A DNA stretch of 64,000 bases, from NCBI GenBank assembly GCA_964373255.1, contig CAYJTG010000003.1:59025-123024 (forward strand). Direction: 5' to 3'. Below are positions 26,865-34,236 of this stretch, piece after piece. This stretch comes from JACPVU01 sp964373255. GTDB taxonomy: Archaea; Aenigmatarchaeota; Aenigmatarchaeia; GW2011-AR5. Each line of letters starts with the position of its first letter. Within the stretch, counting starts at the first letter, position 1. The notes beneath the pieces were generated by a model. That model did no database searches, was not told where the DNA came from, and saw nothing but the letters and a program-made list of their open reading frames with translations. The position numbers and the translations under genes were made by a program.

Positions 26865-28100
26865 TTAGCTGAACTTGCCGTCAAGAAACTGCACTACCCT
26901 GTCAAAGGCACTTCCGGTAACCGATAAAACAATTTCCCTCGTTCTTCCATGACGACCGTTTGATACGACCTTCGTCGTTATTATGCTCAGCATGTCTAAT
27001 TCGCCTATAAGATCGCTGACCCTGCGCTGTGTTAACGGTTTCAGCCCGTTGCCATCACAGGTTGCCTTATACGCCTCGTATACGTCCCCTGTAAATATCC
27101 TTTTGTCGTTCCATCCTTTCTGGGTTTTCATTTTTTCTGTGACCTTGATGATTGCGTATAAAACTGCCTGAGAGTGTGTTGGCTGGGCTTTTATGCCTTC
27201 TGTTATGCGGTCCAGGTCCATTTTCTGCTCAGCCATGTCAACGTGCTGCTCTTCAACGGCGCTGTGCCCCATTCGTTCGGCAACCTCGCCTGCCACGCGC
27301 AAGAGGTCTAGCGCCCTTCTTGCGTCACCGTGCTCCTGTGCAGCTATGGCAGCGCACTTGTTTATAACCGCCTCGTCAACAGCGCTTGGTATAAAGCCGT
27401 GTAACACCCTTTCTGTGAGTATGTCTTTAATCTGGGCTGCGTTGTACGGCCTGAACAAGATTTCTTCCTCAGACAGCGATGATCTGATGCGGAGGTCTAG
27501 GTTGTTCTGCAGTGAGAGGTCGTTGGTTATGCCGACAACGGTTATGTAGCTGTTCTTGAGCTCGTGATTTATGCGTGTGAGGTTGTACAAAAACTCGTCC
27601 CCGATCTTCTTCACCAAGGTGTCGACCTCATCCAGAACAAGAATAATTGTGCTATTCATACGTTCAACCCTGTCAAAAAATTTTCTGTAAAGCACGTTTG
27701 TCGGCAGGCCTGTATCAGGGACGTGTTCACCAAGCTCTTTCAGCAGCTGTGCGACAAGCCTGTATTCTGTGTCTGCCACCTTCTTCATCTTACAGTTTAT
27801 GTAGACAACGCGGAGCTTTGGGCTGTTTGCCATAGAAATGAGCTGGCTTGCGACAAATTTCATGGTTATTGTCTTTCCGGTACCGCACGTGCCGTAAATA
27901 AATATGTTGTTTGGCCGGTAGCCCTTCAGCACCGGCGCGAGGACCGAGCTTATCTGTCCTATTTCGTTGTCACGGTGTGTGATCTTCTCAGGAATAAACA
28001 GCGATGTCAAATAGTTCTTGTCCCTAAAGATGTTGCCCTTATGTATGTATTGAGAAAATATGTTGCTACTAATGCTTGTCTTTTGGACCAGTCTTGACAC
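26865..28100 (-). CDS. orc1/cdc6: Orc1/Cdc6 replication initiator
   Basis: About 411 aa AAA+ protein. Walker A is GTCGTGKT, Walker B is LVLDEVDTL, and a C-terminal winged helix contains PLTQRRVSDLIGELDMLSI. A GTG start at 28100 is preferred because GGTG lies six bases upstream, the same GGTG-TTGGTA-GTG context as the small zinc-finger gene at 40693; an ATG eight codons upstream lacks such a site. It binds origin DNA and loads MCM. It heads the operon containing DP1 and PolB, so the AT-rich gap upstream is a candidate origin. Confidence 0.93.
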   Translation of the reverse strand: MSRLVQKTSISSNIFSQYIHKGNIFRDKNYLTSLFIPEKITHRDNEIGQISSVLAPVLKGYRPNNIFIYGTCGTGKTITMKFVASQLISMANSPKLRVVYINCKMKKVADTEYRLVAQLLKELGEHVPDTGLPTNVLYRKFFDRVERMNSTIILVLDEVDTLVKKIGDEFLYNLTRINHELKNSYITVVGITNDLSLQNNLDLRIRSSLSEEEILFRPYNAAQIKDILTERVLHGFIPSAVDEAVINKCAAIAAQEHGDARRALDLLRVAGEVAERMGHSAVEEQHVDMAEQKMDLDRITEGIKAQPTHSQAVLYAIIKVTEKMKTQKGWNDKRIFTGDVYEAYKATCDGNGLKPLTQRRVSDLIGELDMLSIITTKVVSNGRHGRTREIVLSVTGSAFDRVVQFLDGKFS

Positions 28101-28522
28101 TACCAACACCCCACCAGAAATCATTACATTATGACAACCACGCCAAACAGTAATGATTCAACCACAATATAAGTAAAAACAACCCAAAGTAATTACACCA
28201 TTATTTCTCTTGGAGGATATATAAACATATCTCTACTGGAAATCAACGTTACTGAAAATATAGTTTCAAAACAAGACAGCTCCCCTATATTTCTTGTGGA
28301 ACTTTTAAACAAACAATTACATAAATAACACTGTTATAAGAAAGAAAGGGTACGTTTTGTGTTTCTTTTCTTCAAAACTTGTTCTCACCACTAGTCGTTC
28401 ATTAGAAATAATGGGGTCTGCTATACAGAAATGCGTATAAATTGCGTGATACCGTACTAATTCCCGATAAAACCAATAATAATCCAACAACACAATAACA
28501 GACCAAACCAATTTGTTCTTGC
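28101..28522. other. AT-rich gap upstream of orc1; candidate replication origin
   Basis: About 420 bases without a credible gene, between orc1 and the DUF35 gene. Archaeal origins commonly lie next to orc1. Two short segments, TCTACTGGAAATC (near 28232) and TTGTGGAACTTTT (near 28294), loosely resemble the TCCAxTGGAAAC core of ORB sites, but no clear inverted pair or G-string is visible. The orc1 promoter must also be here. Weak call. Confidence 0.3.
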
Positions 28523-28924
28523 TTATTCCACAATTTCGAACTTGAAACCATAGTTGATTACCCCAGCGGCCCCGTCTTCGTATAACTTCCTGAAGACCAT
28601 CCTTACAGGCTTTCCAATAACTATATTTTTATGATCACCCACAATATGGCTGCTTACAACAGGCCCCTCGTCCAGTTGCACAAGGGCCATGGCATACGGG
28701 ACATGTTTTTCAAAGCCCTCTGGCGCAGTATGGATGACTGTGTAGGATAAAATCTTACCGCTGCCAGAAAACTGAAACTTCTCAATTTCCTCATGGCCGC
28801 AGCCCATGCAAACCGACCTTGGCGGAAAATGCGTCTGGTTGCACGATTTGCACCGTGTGCCTACCAATGCATATCTATGCTTCGCCAGTCTCCACGACAT
28901 TGCAACAGATCCACTGTGTGACAT
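28523..28924 (-). CDS. DUF35 zinc-ribbon/OB-fold protein (thiolase-HMGCS partner)
   Basis: 133 aa. An N-terminal rubredoxin-like zinc ribbon (GTRCKSCNQTHFPPRSVCMGCG) is followed by an OB fold. In methanogenic archaea a DUF35 protein bridges acetoacetyl-CoA thiolase and HMG-CoA synthase and passes acetoacetyl-CoA between them. Both partner genes are upstream in this operon. The ATG at 28924 is chosen; the longer frame begins with TTG. It starts five bases after the stop of a small orphan ORF. Confidence 0.88.
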   Translation of the reverse strand: MSHSGSVAMSWRLAKHRYALVGTRCKSCNQTHFPPRSVCMGCGHEEIEKFQFSGSGKILSYTVIHTAPEGFEKHVPYAMALVQLDEGPVVSSHIVGDHKNIVIGKPVRMVFRKLYEDGAAGVINYGFKFEIVE

Positions 28925-28929
28925 GATTA

Positions 28930-29211
28930 TCAACAAAACTTTGGAGAACGCCCAGCATAGATTTCCGTTTCATTTATCGGGTACATTAAAAGGTTTTTTC
29001 TAATATTAGGATTTTTGCTAGGCACACACGCATAAATTACACCTTCTACAAATTTGTGGTAAAAATAGCGTATTTTTGAGGTATGTCCGCCCCACTTTAC
29101 AGTTACAATACTATCAGACTCTAAGTGCCTACCATTACTATCTGGCGAACCCCAATGTCCAAAGGGTGGCCATCCATTAAATCTGTATTTCCATGTATAA
29201 TTACCAATCAT
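28930..29211 (-). CDS. Operon-embedded orphan protein, unknown function
   Basis: 93 aa, unrecognised. It is rich in Trp, Tyr, Gly and His (for example FNGWPPFGHWGS, VTVKWGGHTS and KIRYFYHKFVEG) and looks like a small beta protein. Its ATG starts 3 bases after the thiolase stop and its stop lies 5 bases before the DUF35 ATG. This packing argues for a real co-translated gene. No signal peptide or membrane segment is visible. Function unknown. Confidence 0.6.
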   Translation of the reverse strand: MIGNYTWKYRFNGWPPFGHWGSPDSNGRHLESDSIVTVKWGGHTSKIRYFYHKFVEGVIYACVPSKNPNIRKNLLMYPINETEIYAGRSPKFC

Positions 29212-29214
29212 ATC

Positions 29215-30384
29215 CTACACCTTCCTCGGTTCCTTTCCGAAAATATTTACTACAGCCGTCGCGCCAGAGCCGCCAATGTTCAGGTTCAGCCCGATTTCTG
29301 CCCCATTGATTGGGTTGAAGCACTCGCCACGCAGCAACTTTGCTATTTCAACGACCTGCCTGACGCCTGTTGCGCCGACAGGATGCCCGCAGACCTTCAG
29401 GCCACCGCACGTATTTGTTGGAATATCACCATTAATATCTATAGCACCATTTTCAACAAACCTGCCACCTTTACCCTTTTCGACAAAGCCCAAGTCTTCC
29501 ATCGCGATTATTTCATTTATGGTAAAGCAGTCGTGAACCTCTGTTGCGTCGATCTTGTTGTGATCAAAATTAGCCATTTCAAACGCCTGCTTTGCGGCAG
29601 CTTTTGTCGCCAGCAGTTCTGTGTAAGACTTCCTGTCATGCAGCGCAATAGAATCGCTGCCCTGGCCAGTACCAAGAACATAAATCGGCTGAACATCCAA
29701 ATTCTTCGCTACATTTTCACTTGTAAGCACAACAGCAGCTGCGCCGTCCGTTATAGGCGAACAATCATACAACCTTAACGGATCAGCAATCATCATTGAC
29801 GTAAGCGCGTCCTCAAGCGTAATAGCCATCTGGAACTGTGCAAGCTTGTTTTTCAGCCCGTTTCTGTGGTTTGTCACGGCTACAGATGCAAGCTGTTCAG
29901 ATGTTGTGCCGAACTCGTGCATATGCCTTCTTGCCATCAGTGCATACAGTCCGGCAAACGTTAATCCAATCGCTGCCTCCCATTCCTGGTCGCCTGCAGC
30001 TGCAAGCGTTGTTAATGCCCCAGATCCATGTACGTCAGTCATCTTCTCGACGCCGACAACAAGCGCAGCGTCTATATGACCAGAAGCAACAGCAAAATAA
30101 GCGTCACGAAACGCCACCGAGCCAGAAGCGCAGGCAGCCTCACAGCGCGTTGCAGGAATGTTACCAAGGCCGAGATTATCAGCAATAAGCGCGCCAAGAT
30201 GTTCCTGGCCGACAAACCGGCCGGCTGACATGTTGCCGACGTACAGGCTCTGTATTTTTCCTTTTTCAATTTTCGCATCCCTTATCGCGCCAAGCCCTGC
30301 TTCTACGCCCAAATCACGCAGCGATTTATCCCACAGCTCGCCGAATTTAGTCTGGCTTGCGCCGACAACAGCAACGTTTCTCAT
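29215..30384 (-). CDS. Acetyl-CoA C-acetyltransferase (archaeal thiolase)
   Basis: 389 aa thiolase-fold enzyme of the SCPx-like archaeal type. The nucleophile motif is RCEAACASGSVAF near residue 80, and the C-terminus has KVCGHPVGATGVRQVVE with the catalytic His. It condenses two acetyl-CoA to acetoacetyl-CoA, the first step of the mevalonate pathway. It overlaps the 140 aa ORF upstream by ATGA and is followed by the orphan ORF and DUF35. Confidence 0.92.
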   Translation of the reverse strand: MRNVAVVGASQTKFGELWDKSLRDLGVEAGLGAIRDAKIEKGKIQSLYVGNMSAGRFVGQEHLGALIADNLGLGNIPATRCEAACASGSVAFRDAYFAVASGHIDAALVVGVEKMTDVHGSGALTTLAAAGDQEWEAAIGLTFAGLYALMARRHMHEFGTTSEQLASVAVTNHRNGLKNKLAQFQMAITLEDALTSMMIADPLRLYDCSPITDGAAAVVLTSENVAKNLDVQPIYVLGTGQGSDSIALHDRKSYTELLATKAAAKQAFEMANFDHNKIDATEVHDCFTINEIIAMEDLGFVEKGKGGRFVENGAIDINGDIPTNTCGGLKVCGHPVGATGVRQVVEIAKLLRGECFNPINGAEIGLNLNIGGSGATAVVNIFGKEPRKV

Positions 30385-30803
30385 TGAGTAACACCCTGTT
30401 TATTTTTAACCCCTTTTTTCACTCTTTTGAACCTCCTGACAAGCCCGTAAGGATCGTTTAATCCAAACACATCAATCAATACTATATCCGGGTTGATTTC
30501 AGAACACTGGCGTAGAGCGGCTTCCTCGTCGGTATACAATGAAAACGAACGGCAGTGTTCTACAAAATATTCTGCTAAAGGCTGTGCGCAGCCAGTTCTT
30601 TTTGTTATAGCAAGTACAGTACTTTTTTCGTAGTCCTCTTCAACAGTTATAAACCCCCTCCCACGCTGTCCAGTTTTTACGTCTTTTTGTGTTGTAACAT
30701 ACATTGGGTTACAAAACTTATCTACGTAAATAACGCCCCCTGCACCAGCTGCTTCTGCGCCCTTTCGGTCTGGAGTATTCAATAAATATACTCTTTTACT
30801 CAT
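30381..30803 (-). CDS. Small protein with degenerate half-receiver-like C-terminus
   Basis: 140 aa. The first ~50 residues (VYLLNTPDRKGAEAAGAGG onward) are of unknown type. The second half reads like the first three beta-alpha units of a CheY-type receiver: TVLAITKRTG, then a Ser-Leu-Tyr strand, then INPDIVLIDVFG where Asp would be the phosphoacceptor. The acidic pair and the second half of the domain are missing. It overlaps HMG-CoA synthase and thiolase by ATGA on both sides, so it is translated with them. Function unknown. Confidence 0.65.
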   Translation of the reverse strand: MSKRVYLLNTPDRKGAEAAGAGGVIYVDKFCNPMYVTTQKDVKTGQRGRGFITVEEDYEKSTVLAITKRTGCAQPLAEYFVEHCRSFSLYTDEEAALRQCSEINPDIVLIDVFGLNDPYGLVRRFKRVKKGVKNKQGVTQ

Positions 30804-31852
30804 TCAATCCCCTTCAATTTCTTTCTAAGCTTCACGTACTGGCCGTATGTGACGTACCTTTTTTTATTGATGTAAGACTCGGTTTTCACAGCCAAATCCC
30901 GTACAGTCAGTAATCTATCTGTAACGACAAGCGAAAATGCGTCACTGCCTGCTCCGGAGCCGTAGGAAGTCAGAAGAATCCTCTGTCCAGGCTTCGCAAC
31001 TGTATCTAAAATATTACAGAGCGAAATCATGCTTGCTCCAGAATAAGTATTTCCGATCTTAGAGACAATCAATCCAGGCAATAGCTTTTCCTTATCAAAT
31101 CCAAGCATCTTGGCAGCGCGCAGCGGGAATTTTCCATTGGGCGTATGAAATGCAACAAAATCAAAATCATTCGGTCTTAAACTTAATTTCTCCATCAGAT
31201 TTTTTGAAGCAGAAACCACATGCTTAAAGTACGCAGGCTCACCTGTAAAGCGCGATCCGTGCCTCGGAAAATCTTCACCCTCACGGCGCCAGAAATCGGG
31301 CGTATCAGTCGTAAACGAGTGCGTCCCTTCTATCACAGCAACAGGATCCTTCCCAATAACAAATGCAGCGCCGCCTGCTGATGCCGTATATTCTAACGCA
31401 TCTCCAGGCCTTCCTTGTGAAGTGTCAGCACCTATAGCCATGCCGTACTCGATTTCGCCGGATTTTACAAGACCTAAGCAGCACTGCATGCCTGCCGTGC
31501 CTGCCTTGCATGCAAACTCGAAATCAGCAACCATGATGTGCGGACCCATTCCTAATGCTTCTGACACAACAGTCCCGGAAGGCTTTACAGCGTACGGGTG
31601 GCTTTCGCTTCCGATAAACAGCGCGCCTATCTTTTGTGGGTCAATCTGTGCCCTTTTCAGAGCATTCCTTCCAGCCTCTACCGCAATTGTGATTGTGTCC
31701 TCGTCGTGGTCAGGAACGCTTTTTTCTTCGACGAGCAGGCCTTCCTTTATCTGCTCCGCATTCGAGCCCCACACATTTGCAATTTCTTCTACCTTGATTC
31801 TTAATCGGGGAATGTAAGATCCGTAGCCGGTTATACCAAATTTTTCTGTCAT
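30800..31852 (-). CDS. Hydroxymethylglutaryl-CoA synthase
   Basis: 350 aa, full length for archaeal HMG-CoA synthase. The N-terminus is FGITGYGSYIPRLRI; the nucleophile segment EFACKAGTAGMQ holds the catalytic Cys near residue 114; AFHTPNGKFP carries the catalytic His. The enzyme adds acetyl-CoA to acetoacetyl-CoA to give HMG-CoA. It overlaps small ORFs by ATGA at both ends. The thiolase and DUF35 genes complete the known complex. Confidence 0.93.
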   Translation of the reverse strand: MTEKFGITGYGSYIPRLRIKVEEIANVWGSNAEQIKEGLLVEEKSVPDHDEDTITIAVEAGRNALKRAQIDPQKIGALFIGSESHPYAVKPSGTVVSEALGMGPHIMVADFEFACKAGTAGMQCCLGLVKSGEIEYGMAIGADTSQGRPGDALEYTASAGGAAFVIGKDPVAVIEGTHSFTTDTPDFWRREGEDFPRHGSRFTGEPAYFKHVVSASKNLMEKLSLRPNDFDFVAFHTPNGKFPLRAAKMLGFDKEKLLPGLIVSKIGNTYSGASMISLCNILDTVAKPGQRILLTSYGSGAGSDAFSLVVTDRLLTVRDLAVKTESYINKKRYVTYGQYVKLRKKLKGIE

Positions 31853-32196
31853 GCAGTAGCCCCCGGCTTCCTTAATTTTCTTGCAATATCAAAGCCTGGT
31901 ATCCCAGGCATCTCTACATCCAAAAATACAGCAGCCGCATCCCATTTACTACAATCTTTCAATGCAAGCGCACTATCTGAGTAATACGTTACAATTGCGC
32001 CATTTTTTTTGAGGCAGTAGCATAAAACGAAGTCGTCGCTGACGACCACAACTTTCTTGCCGCTTAATCCAAATTCTAAAGATAGCTTATTTACATAAGC
32101 TTCATCGAGTTCATTTCTGCTGTCTATAAACCCATCGGCTACTTTAAGCGCTGCTTCTCTGTAACTATCATTTACGCTAACCAAATATATTTTCAT
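31849..32196 (-). CDS. Small protein with truncated CheY-like receiver half
   Basis: 115 aa. After ~45 unrecognised residues comes KVVVVSDDFVLCYCLKKNG, with the acidic pair of a receiver domain, then VFLDVEMPGIPGFDIARKLR with the canonical phosphoacceptor Asp and the MPG turn. The chain ends there, so the strand 4-5 region with the conserved Thr/Ser and Lys is absent. It is the first gene of the mevalonate operon and overlaps HMG-CoA synthase by ATGA. The layout parallels the 140 aa protein on the other side of that gene. Confidence 0.68.
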   Translation of the reverse strand: MKIYLVSVNDSYREAALKVADGFIDSRNELDEAYVNKLSLEFGLSGKKVVVVSDDFVLCYCLKKNGAIVTYYSDSALALKDCSKWDAAAVFLDVEMPGIPGFDIARKLRKPGATA

Positions 32197-32249
32197 GACC
32201 ATCAGTATGTTTATCTCATCTTCGAAACTTTTATAAAGGCTTCTAATAC

Positions 32250-32546
32250 ATGCCAAATATCATGAACCGATTTTATCGATTGTTCGCCGAAACGGTTTTC
32301 TTCGGTGAATTGGCAGTCAAAGGGTACGATACCGAGCCGGGCAAAGACGGCATCGACGTGTTTTCTTCGGCAAACTCTTTAGGCAGCGCCCTGATATGCA
32401 GCTACAATAAAAAAGAGAGAAAACTATTCATACCAAAATCAGAACCCACGACACCAGAATACATAAAGGACATGAGGGAAGACGTAAAAGAGGTTGCGAA
32501 AAGGTATCCGATAGAAGTCATAGAAGGCAAAAATAAAGGAGAATGA
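32250..32546 (+). CDS. Small hypothetical protein
   Basis: 98 aa, not recognised. It contains a mixed alpha/beta segment (GIDVFSSANSLGSALICSYN) and a charged C-terminus. It starts at ATG 32250, about 15 bases after TTTATAAAGG, which could be its TATA box with a leaderless transcript; an ATG four codons later is possible. It is divergent from the mevalonate operon and shares the short promoter region with it. A GC-rich hairpin with CAAG/CTTG arms follows the gene and may help termination. Confidence 0.55.
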   Translation: MPNIMNRFYRLFAETVFFGELAVKGYDTEPGKDGIDVFSSANSLGSALICSYNKKERKLFIPKSEPTTPEYIKDMREDVKEVAKRYPIEVIEGKNKGE

Positions 32547-32807
32547 AGCAAGACCGAATGCAAAAAAACAAGGCGCAAAGCGGCTTGTTTGTCGCGTGCA
32601 AGTCCAGCCTGCTTCTCTATCCTGCACATGTTTCTGTTTTTTAACTCTTATAAACTTTACGCCACTGAAAAATACATCAATTCACTTTTTCGTGGCAACA
32701 CAAAATTTTTGATTTAATTTTTTGTGAGTGATGAAAACCATAGCAGGATAAAAAATTAATTAAAAACCCCTGTTCGCATAAAAGGCAGCGGCCACGACAC
32801 CCGCAAA

Positions 32808-32816
32808 ACTATATAT
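32808..32816 (+). promoter_or_regulatory. TATA box of the SpoIIM-family gene
   Basis: The sequence AAAACTATATATGC ends about 25 bases before the ATG at 32841, the distance expected for a TATA box serving a nearly leaderless archaeal transcript. The rest of the gap from 32547 holds nothing else recognised. Confidence 0.55.
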
Positions 32817-32840
32817 GCTGCCGGCAGGCAAATCATATCT

Positions 32841-33647
32841 ATGGTACTCGAATCGATGATAAACCCTAAAAACGCCGAGGACAAGCCGTGGCACGTTTTT
32901 TTTATATCAATAATTTATACGTTTATTGCCGTTTTCTTCGCAAATTTTCTTTTTCCATCAGAGGCTTCGATGCTTTCTGTTGCGCTCATAACAATCTTAT
33001 TTGTGCCGTTCTTCCAGCGGCTTTTTAGCATCGAGGAAAAGAAGGAGGACCTCACAGCAGAAAAACGTCTGCACAAAAATCTGTGGACCCGTCACAGCAG
33101 CCTTATCTATGTGTTTTCGGCGTTCTTCCTCGGTATCATTGTTGCGATGAGCTTTATTTTTATATTCTTTCCATCAGAAAACATTTTTCAGGTCCAGACA
33201 GAAACCGTCCGTACAATCAGCACAGGCAACTTCATAAACGAGGGAAGCTTTACCAGGTTCTTTCTGAATAACAGCCAGGTAATGCTTCTTACATTTGTCC
33301 TTTCAATCCTGTTTGGCGCGGGCTCTGTGTTCATACTGAGCTGGAACGCCTCGGTGATAGCTGTCTATGTCGGCTTCGGCGTAAAAGCCCTTATGCAACA
33401 AGGGCTCGGTATGACAGAAGCTTATTTGTATGGGCTTCCAACAAGCCTGGCCGCCATCATGCTTCACGGAGTGCCTGAGATAGTTGCATACTTTCTAGCA
33501 GGGCTCGGTGGCGGCATACTCTCCGTAGGCATCCTGCGGGAGAGATGGGGCAGCAAGGAATTCCACCTGATTTTAAAGGATTCGCTGAAGATATTCGTCC
33601 TCGCCGAAGTCCTGATATTCGTCGCAGCGCTCATCGAAGCGGTGTAA
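32841..33647 (+). CDS. SpoIIM-family (DUF95) integral membrane protein
   Basis: 268 aa with five or six hydrophobic segments. The middle and C-terminal part (LLTFVLSILFGAGSVFILSWN, then GLPTSLAAIMLHGVPEIVAYFLAGLGGG) has the HGxxE signature typical of SpoIIM-like proteins. The bacterial relative takes part in sporulation; archaeal members are common but of unknown role, possibly membrane remodelling. It is transcribed alone from its own TATA box. Confidence 0.82.
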   Translation: MVLESMINPKNAEDKPWHVFFISIIYTFIAVFFANFLFPSEASMLSVALITILFVPFFQRLFSIEEKKEDLTAEKRLHKNLWTRHSSLIYVFSAFFLGIIVAMSFIFIFFPSENIFQVQTETVRTISTGNFINEGSFTRFFLNNSQVMLLTFVLSILFGAGSVFILSWNASVIAVYVGFGVKALMQQGLGMTEAYLYGLPTSLAAIMLHGVPEIVAYFLAGLGGGILSVGILRERWGSKEFHLILKDSLKIFVLAEVLIFVAALIEAV

Positions 33648-33679
33648 GAAACCCCAACATTTCTAGGAGCACTCTTTGA

Positions 33680-34114
33680 TTATTTTATCTCCTTTCGCAT
33701 AAATAAAGTATTTTTTTCAATTTTGTATCCACGCTTTTTATAGAATTTAACTGCAGAAGATTTCTTATGTGTACTGAAGCTTATAGCCTTTATCTTATTA
33801 TTTTTTGCGTAAGCTTCTACTTTATCCATAAGATTTTTACCAACACCCCGCTTCTTGAAATCCTCTTTTATTGCTAAATCTTCTATAAGGATAACTGGAC
33901 CTTGCCACCATTGTTCAACTTTGGAGACCACAACCCCGATTATATTTTTATCAACTATTGCAACAAAAACTTTTCCTATTTTGAAATAAAAGTTTAGGCT
34001 TTTAATCACAGAATTTATTGTAGTCTTCTCTTTGAATGGGGGTTTTGAGAATTCTTCCAACATAAGTTTCGCAATTTCCTTTACGTCATTCTTCGTAGCT
34101 GTTCTTATTTTCAT
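33680..34114 (-). CDS. GNAT-family N-acetyltransferase
   Basis: 144 aa from the ATG at 34114; the longer frame extends into a palindromic repeat and is not real. The fold signature EDLAIKEDFKKRGVGKNLMD contains the acetyl-CoA pyrophosphate loop (R-x-x-G-x-G/K), followed by SSAVKFYKKRGY. The acceptor is unknown; single-domain GNATs acetylate proteins or small molecules. A type B palindrome separates it from the HMG-CoA reductase gene. Confidence 0.85.
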   Translation of the reverse strand: MKIRTATKNDVKEIAKLMLEEFSKPPFKEKTTINSVIKSLNFYFKIGKVFVAIVDKNIIGVVVSKVEQWWQGPVILIEDLAIKEDFKKRGVGKNLMDKVEAYAKNNKIKAISFSTHKKSSAVKFYKKRGYKIEKNTLFMRKEIK

Positions 34115-34141
34115 AACAATGATAAAATTCAATACTTTATC

Positions 34142-34232
34142 AGTATCTCCGAAAGTTGGATTACTGCCTGTTGGCAGTAATCCTCTACCGAGGTATACGC
34201 CAAGAGGCGTATACCTCACTTTCGGAGATACT
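34142..34232. repeat. Multi-armed palindromic element, type B copy 2 (91 bp)
   Basis: The exact reverse complement of the element at 20119-20209, so the two are inverted repeats about 14 kb apart. The same 15-bp outer stem and two inner hairpins are present. It lies between the GNAT start and the 3' end of HMG-CoA reductase. Identity over 91 bases suggests recent copying or ongoing gene conversion. Confidence 0.93.
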
Positions 34233-34236
34233 ATTA

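Noticed and set aside
29125..29778. 217-codon plus-strand frame
   Set aside because: Antisense to the thiolase gene, which has clear catalytic motifs; the frame shows no domain.
33680..34219. Longer version of the GNAT gene with 35 extra N-terminal residues
   Set aside because: The extra residues are translated from the palindrome at 34142-34232; the ATG at 34114 starts the recognisable GNAT fold.
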